From positions 67,844 through 79,271 of the forward strand of contig NW_003122415.1 of the NCBI RefSeq assembly GCF_000003605.2: a stretch of 11,428 bases of DNA, given 5' to 3'. The position numbers and the translations under genes were made by a program. Shown here piece by piece: positions 8,041 through 11,428 of the stretch; within the stretch, counting starts at the first letter, position 1; every line of letters starts with the position of its first letter. The notes under the pieces are model-generated. The model saw only the letters and a list, made by a program, of their open reading frames with translations, had not been told where the DNA came from and made no database searches. The DNA comes from Saccoglossus kowalevskii (lineage: Eukaryota; Hemichordata; Enteropneusta; Harrimaniidae).

Positions 8041-8520
8041 AAGACACGTTAAACTGACACCGTGCCTGTGTGTATTCTACGAAGACACGCGGTTATTCCC
8101 GCGATGGGTTACTCAGCAAAGTCGAGCTCAGGTTCTTATTTTAGTGCAATACGAGTCGAGATGAAACACGCTTAAAAAAGGCTGTAGTCATTGCACTGCG
8201 TAGTCTTGAATGTGCGTCCCACGTAACGTCTAAAAAGAAATATACATTGTTTATTTTCAAACGCACACTGAACGGTGACGTAGACCCCCCCCCCTAACTG
8301 CAAAACCCGGGAACGATTCGAGATTTGGCTCACTGATTTATAATAATTCAATATGGCTACGCCTCAGTGAACACTTCATTCGAATACGTACTTACTGATT
8401 ATTCATTGAATGCGACACTATCACGCCACGTTGCGATGCGAAGTTATGATATATCAGGGAAAACGAGCAACAAGAACTTTGCGACATACTTCGATTTTAA
8501 CGCAGTTTGCGATCACTGAC
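8041..8520. promoter_or_regulatory. CpG-dense block
   Basis: A hand count gives 34 CpG in 480 bp, about 7 per 100 bp. The next 120 bp (8521-8640) have none, and the whole satellite array has about 15 in 1049 bp. With GC near 42-45 percent this is above random expectation. It suggests DNA that escapes germline methylation, as at a promoter or enhancer. It ends about 660 bp before the candidate exon at 9181. No coding frame is present. Confidence 0.4.
8285..8294. repeat. C10 homopolymer
   Basis: Ten consecutive C inside the CpG-dense block, likely length-variable. Confidence 0.95.
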
Positions 8521-8880
8521 TGTGTTACTGAGAAAGTTTGTTATGGTAACAGACTCTAGTAATATTTATAAATCAATTAATATTTGTACAAAACTATTGT
8601 TTATTTAAAAATATGTTTATAAACCCACCAGCTCTATAAGCTGAACTCATATCCATGCTTGTTGTTGTTGTTCGGTTTCGAGGGGTTTCACGAACTTTGT
8701 ATGGTCGTATGGTAGTGACGGGTACATCGATTAATTAAACATAAAGTGAGAATGATGATGTAGAGAATGGTGAATACATCAAACAAACAATACTGGGCCG
8801 ATGCACAGATACAACAGGAGACTCTTGTTGTAAAACAATACGCGCCTTGTAGCGGGGCAGTGAAGCGATTACCGCGCATA
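8521..8880. other. Gene-free stretch
   Basis: CpG-free AT-rich sequence to about 8640, then mixed sequence with (GTT)4 near 8658-8671. A 66-codon minus-strand frame (8688-8888) has scattered Cys but no recognisable pattern. I do not call it. Confidence 0.5.
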
Positions 8881-9180
8881 TAATTCACTCAACCATAACA
8901 AATTACATGTTGTTTTAGCATGTAACGTTTTTCTGAATACCGCTTTTATCTTTGCCGGATTTTTGCCATTCGTAATAACACAGGGATGGCCCTCCCCGGG
9001 GTCTATGCGAATTAAACGCAGTATAATGTGTTATTTTCATTCGCTTTCGGGGAGCAGTATTTCTGCATGGTTTGTCGATATTTGATACTCAAGTGAGTGA
9101 CGTCTCTCCATTATGCGGTGAGTCATCTGACTAGCCTTCTAGCTTTCACACAATACCCCACCTCGACTATTTTCTCAAAG
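8881..9180 (+). promoter_or_regulatory. Candidate promoter / 5' UTR upstream of the signal-peptide exon
   Basis: The stretch has moderate CpG density, a CCCCGGGG palindrome (8994-9001) and ATGCGAAT (9005-9012, one base from the octamer). It also has TGACGTCT (9098-9105, one base from a CRE) and a perfect AP-1 site TGAGTCA (9119-9125). No clear TATA box is present. AAAGATGGCGCC (9177-9188) resembles the YY1 motif AAGATGGCGGC, which in animals often overlaps start codons of TATA-less genes. The only upstream ATG near the exon (9114) opens a two-codon frame. The promoter role is inferred. Confidence 0.35.
9119..9125. promoter_or_regulatory. AP-1 site TGAGTCA
   Basis: A perfect 7-bp match to the TPA-response element bound by Jun/Fos bZIP dimers, 14 bp downstream of the near-CRE TGACGTCT (9098-9105). 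It lies 56 bp before the candidate start codon, so it may be in the promoter or the 5' UTR. Confidence 0.35.
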
Positions 9181-9277
9181 ATGGCGCCCTGTACGAATCG
9201 CTCTCCTCTTGCTCCGGGGGTTCATGTTTGTTGGATTATTATTTTGGTGCTAGGAGCTAAATATGCAGAAAGTAACT
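9181..9277 (+). CDS. Candidate first coding exon: signal peptide, phase-1 end
   Basis: The ATG at 9181 has a good animal translation context (A at -3, G at +4: AAAGATGG). The frame runs 32 codons plus one base and stops exactly at a perfect donor GTAAGT (9278-9283), giving a phase-1 junction. The peptide has an Arg-containing N-terminal stretch (residues 1-13, MAPCTNRSPLAPG). A hydrophobic core follows at residues 14-26 (VHVCWIIILVLGA), then a polar end (KYAESN), which is the layout of a secretory signal peptide. Cleavage might fall after Ala26 or Ala29. Signal-peptide exons ending in phase 1 are typical of animal secreted and receptor genes. The gene family is not recognisable from this exon. 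In-frame sequence upstream is open to 9097 but has no ATG. Chance is a real alternative, since GTAAGT occurs several times in the window. Confidence 0.42.
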
Positions 9278-9283
9278 GTAAGT
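9278..9283 (+). other. 5' splice donor GTAAGT
   Basis: A full match to the +1 to +6 intron consensus, preceded by CT rather than AG. Reading through instead of splicing gives a stop within three codons (TGT AAG TAA), so the frame makes sense mainly if the donor is used. Confidence 0.4.
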
Positions 9284-9541
9284 AATCGTTTTCCAGTTTT
9301 CACACAACGCAATACAGGAAAAGAGGCGATGATAATGCTGCGAGTTCAATTTCTTTTGTGCACGCTAGATTTGTATACATGTCACCCGATTTGCCGTGGA
9401 ACGCCAAAGCGAGGCTGACGTATCCGATAACTACCGGTGCCTAGGGAAAACCAGTATATACTTTTTCACGGATAAATTTTAATATATACTCAAAAACATA
9501 GAAAAGGGTCAAATTCGACAATTTCCCTTAATTTGTTGCAG

Positions 9542-9671
9542 CAGGATTATTTGAATTAATTCAGGGGCGTATACAGACGGGAGAGTCATTACAGCGGCGC
9601 CAAGCCGGGTATAATGGGCCCCATCTCAAAGACTCTTTTGTCACCACATGCAATTCCTCTCTCAGCCGTTA
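9542..9671 (+). CDS. Possible second exon closing a short secreted peptide (weak)
   Basis: TTTCCCTTAATTTGTTGCAG, ending at 9541, is a fair acceptor with a pyrimidine-rich tract and would give a 264-nt intron. Joined in phase 1 to the exon at 9181-9277, the frame stays open for 43 more codons and ends at TAA 9669-9671, for about 76 residues in total. The added part contains IQGR, which resembles an amidation and cleavage site. It also has a dibasic RR followed by Gln and a single Cys, which could suit a small secreted peptide precursor. A 43-codon open frame in GC-richer sequence can arise by chance, and no homology is recognised. A weak donor GTATAA at 9609-9614 could alternatively end the exon earlier. 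Confidence 0.15.
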
Positions 9672-9850
9672 AATGCTTCTGAATCAGCTGCATTTGTGAG
9701 AAAAGCCAGAGTCACTCGACATTATGCAGGACATATATGTTTTAGAATCATGAAGAGATAGGGAGACTCTGTGACGACCCCCGCGTGCATGTAGGTTGTA
9801 CGTCATGTATGTGTCATAAACACAATTGAATATACACACAATTGACTGTA

Positions 9851-9862
9851 CCCCCCCCCCCC
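9851..9862. repeat. C12 homopolymer followed by GGG
   Basis: Twelve consecutive C, then GGG. It is the longest mononucleotide run in the window and likely length-variable. Confidence 0.95.
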
Positions 9863-9871
9863 GGGAATACG

Positions 9872-9881
9872 ATCACGTGAT
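9872..9881. promoter_or_regulatory. ATCACGTGAT palindromic E-box
   Basis: A perfect 10-bp palindrome around CACGTG, a USF/MITF/TFEB-type site. Three of the four CACGTG words in the window (513, 2448 and 9874) are preceded by AT, giving ATCACGTG. Confidence 0.35.
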
Positions 9882-10115
9882 TGATTTTATTTATATCCTT
9901 GCTGATGCGTTATTGAATATAAATATTTGATTACTATGATTCTTAATTAAAAATCTTTACTCACAAATTATGAATCATTGACGACGGTCGACTTAAATCG
10001 AGGTTTACAACAGAGAATTTGAACGATTATCATGCTATAGGGGCACTGGCTCTAGTAATAAGAGGTAGTTGTTGTTTTGATATACATAAGTCAAAATGGG
10101 AGTTTCTAAAAATTG

Positions 10116-10137
10116 ATGTGTACGCGCGTGTGCACAC
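10116..10137. repeat. 22-bp alternating purine-pyrimidine tract (Z-DNA candidate)
   Basis: Every step from 10116 to 10137 alternates purine and pyrimidine. The tract contains ACGCGCGT (10122-10129) and GTGTGCACAC (10128-10137), both perfect palindromes. CG and GT/AC steps are those that most favour left-handed Z-DNA. A 62-codon frame crosses it (10019-10207) but begins at TTG and shows nothing protein-like. Confidence 0.6.
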
Positions 10138-10379
10138 CCATTTTGAAATCAAGTCGCGATTTCATTTCGGACAAGAGATTTTTAATTATATACAAAAATC
10201 ACTCTGACAAACATGAAGCCAGACTATCTTGTACTTCGCGTAGTGTAATGACTCTTACAAATATGAGCAATACAATCAGTATAAACTTATAACACACGGG
10301 TGCATTACTGATTTAATCTAATTTGGATGGCTGCAAATTTAGTTTAGACTGACTACAAGAAATTTTAATATTTATCCAT
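10138..10379. other. Unique sequence before the satellite
   Basis: AT-rich sequence without recognisable genes. It ends with TATTTATCCAT immediately before the first satellite monomer, a short resemblance to the TATATCCAT word in the array that may be a worn edge copy. Confidence 0.5.
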
Positions 10380-11428
10380 GATATTTCCATCTACTGGGGT
10401 TACCAATACAGATCTTCACCTACAAGGGTTACTAATACACACTGGGGGTCTCAACCTATTAGGATAACTAATACTCACTAGTGATATCTCCACCCGCTTG
10501 GGTTACTAATACCCACTGTGATATATCCACCCATTGGGGTTACAAATACCCAGTGTGATATCTCAATCCATTAGAATTACTAATACCCGATGTGATATTT
10601 CCACCCGCTATGATTACTAATACCCACTGTGATATTTCCATTCATTAGGATTACTAATAACCACTGTGATATCCCCACCCGTTAGGGTTACTAATACCCA
10701 CTGTGATATATCCATTAATTAGGGTTACTAATACCCACTGTGATATATCCATTCATTAGGGTTACTAATACCCACTGTGATATATCCACCCATTGGGGTT
10801 ACTAATACCCACTGTGATATATCCATTCATTAGGGTTACTAATACCCACTGTGATATATCCACCCATCGGAGTTACTAATAACCACTGTGATATCTCCGC
10901 CCGTTAGGGTTACTAATACCCACTGTGATATATCCATTCATTAGGGTTACTAATACCCACTGTGATATATCCATTCATTAGGGTTACTAATACCCACTGT
11001 GATATATCCATTCATTAGGGTTACTAATACCCACTGTGATATATCCATTCATTCGGGTTACTAATACCCACTGTGATATATCCACCCATCGGAGTTACTA
11101 ATAACCACTGTGATATCTCCGCCCGTTAGGGTTACTAATACCCACTGTGATATATCCATTCATTAGGGTTACTAATACCCACTGTGATATATCCATTCAT
11201 TAGGGTTACTAATACCCACTGTGATATATCCATTCATTAGGGTTACTAATACCCACTGTGATATATCCATTCATTCGGGTTACTAATACCCACTGTGATA
11301 TATCCACCCATTGGGGTTACTAATACCCACTGTGATATATCCACTCATTTGGGGTTACTAATACGCAGTGTGATATCTCAATCCATTAGAATTACTAATA
11401 CTCGATGTGATATTTCCACCCGCTAGGA
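10380..11428. repeat. 37-bp minisatellite array, 29 monomers, open at right edge
   Basis: Monomers begin with GATAT and contain, in order, ATATCCATTCATTAGGG, TTACTAATACCC and ACTGT. Starts follow a 37-bp step from 10483 to 11334 without slippage. The first three monomers (10380, 10411, 10447) are 31, 36 and 36 bp and more diverged, as expected at an array edge. One monomer (11334) is 38 bp. Eight monomers are identical to the consensus (10742, 10816, 10927, 10964, 11001, 11149, 11186, 11223). The last monomer is cut by the window end, so the array probably continues. Most monomers carry TTAGGGTTA, matching 1.5 animal telomere units, and TTACTAAT. There is no coding potential. Confidence 0.98.
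10853..11296. repeat. Higher-order repeat: two identical 222-bp six-monomer blocks
   Basis: Six monomers at 10853-11074 are repeated base for base at 11075-11296. Each block has a CATCGGAG monomer, a TCTCCGCCCG monomer, three consensus monomers, then a CATTCGGG monomer. The perfect identity of variant monomers, order included, points to a very recent six-unit unequal crossover or replication slippage event, later than the spread of the single 37-bp unit. Confidence 0.95.

Larger units (their letters stand above)
9672..10115. other. Gene-free stretch (possible intron or 3' flank)
   Basis: No supported exon. It holds a 10-bp near-repeat CACAATTGA (9821-9829 and 9837-9845), a C12 run and a palindromic E-box. 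ATTAAA near 9946 is the only polyadenylation-like word close downstream of the candidate gene. I found no AATAAA between 9672 and 10380. Confidence 0.45.

Noticed and set aside
9284-9296. Acceptor-like TTTTCCAG right after the GTAAGT donor
   Set aside because: It would leave an intron of under 20 nt, too short for splicing.
10019-10207. 62-codon + strand frame
   Set aside because: It starts at TTG, crosses the alternating purine-pyrimidine tract and has no recognisable protein pattern.
10380-11428. CRISPR array
   Set aside because: The repeats are contiguous 37-bp monomers without unique spacers, and the context is eukaryotic.

Overview
The window looks like non-coding DNA from an animal (metazoan) nuclear genome. 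It is AT-rich. It has no convincing long open reading frame on either strand, and no bacterial operon structure, rRNA or complete tRNA. It carries microsatellites, homopolymer runs, a higher-order minisatellite array and metazoan-type regulatory motifs, including CTCF-like, CRE, AP-1, octamer, CCAAT and E-box sites. I cannot place the lineage from sequence alone. CpG is not depleted across much of the window, which would fit an invertebrate or basal deuterostome, but this is inference.

Layout. Positions 1-4300 are mostly unique AT-rich sequence. They hold a CCAAT/E-box composite (508-518), a 42-bp tandem duplication (783-872), a weak tRNA/SINE-like relic (about 1767-1830), a (TA)22 microsatellite (2947-2990) and two octamer sites near an 8-bp tandem repeat (4033-4140). 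Positions 4300-7700 hold degenerate simple repeats, a CTCF-like motif (6140-6153), a G10 run, small palindromes, and a perfect CRE palindrome next to a long interrupted hairpin (7619-7685). Positions 7700-7890 are strongly A-rich on the + strand and open with a second hairpin. Positions 8041-8520, and more weakly up to about 9280, are CpG-dense.

The best gene candidate is at 9181-9277. It is a short first coding exon starting in a good translation context. It reads as an N-terminal signal peptide and ends in phase 1 at a perfect GTAAGT donor, downstream of CRE-like and AP-1 sites. A possible second exon at 9542-9671 would close the frame as a secreted peptide of about 76 residues, but this is weak.

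From 10380 to the right edge lies a 37-bp minisatellite of 29 monomers with two levels of higher-order structure: a perfect 222-bp six-monomer duplication and a looser 22-monomer echo of 815 bp. The 42-bp duplication at 783-872 shares its core words with this satellite although it lies about 9.5 kb away, and a weaker relative may lie at 6371-6395. I see no undescribed multi-gene system. The points most worth checking are the satellite organisation and its outlying relatives, and the signal-peptide exon with its CpG-dense upstream region.
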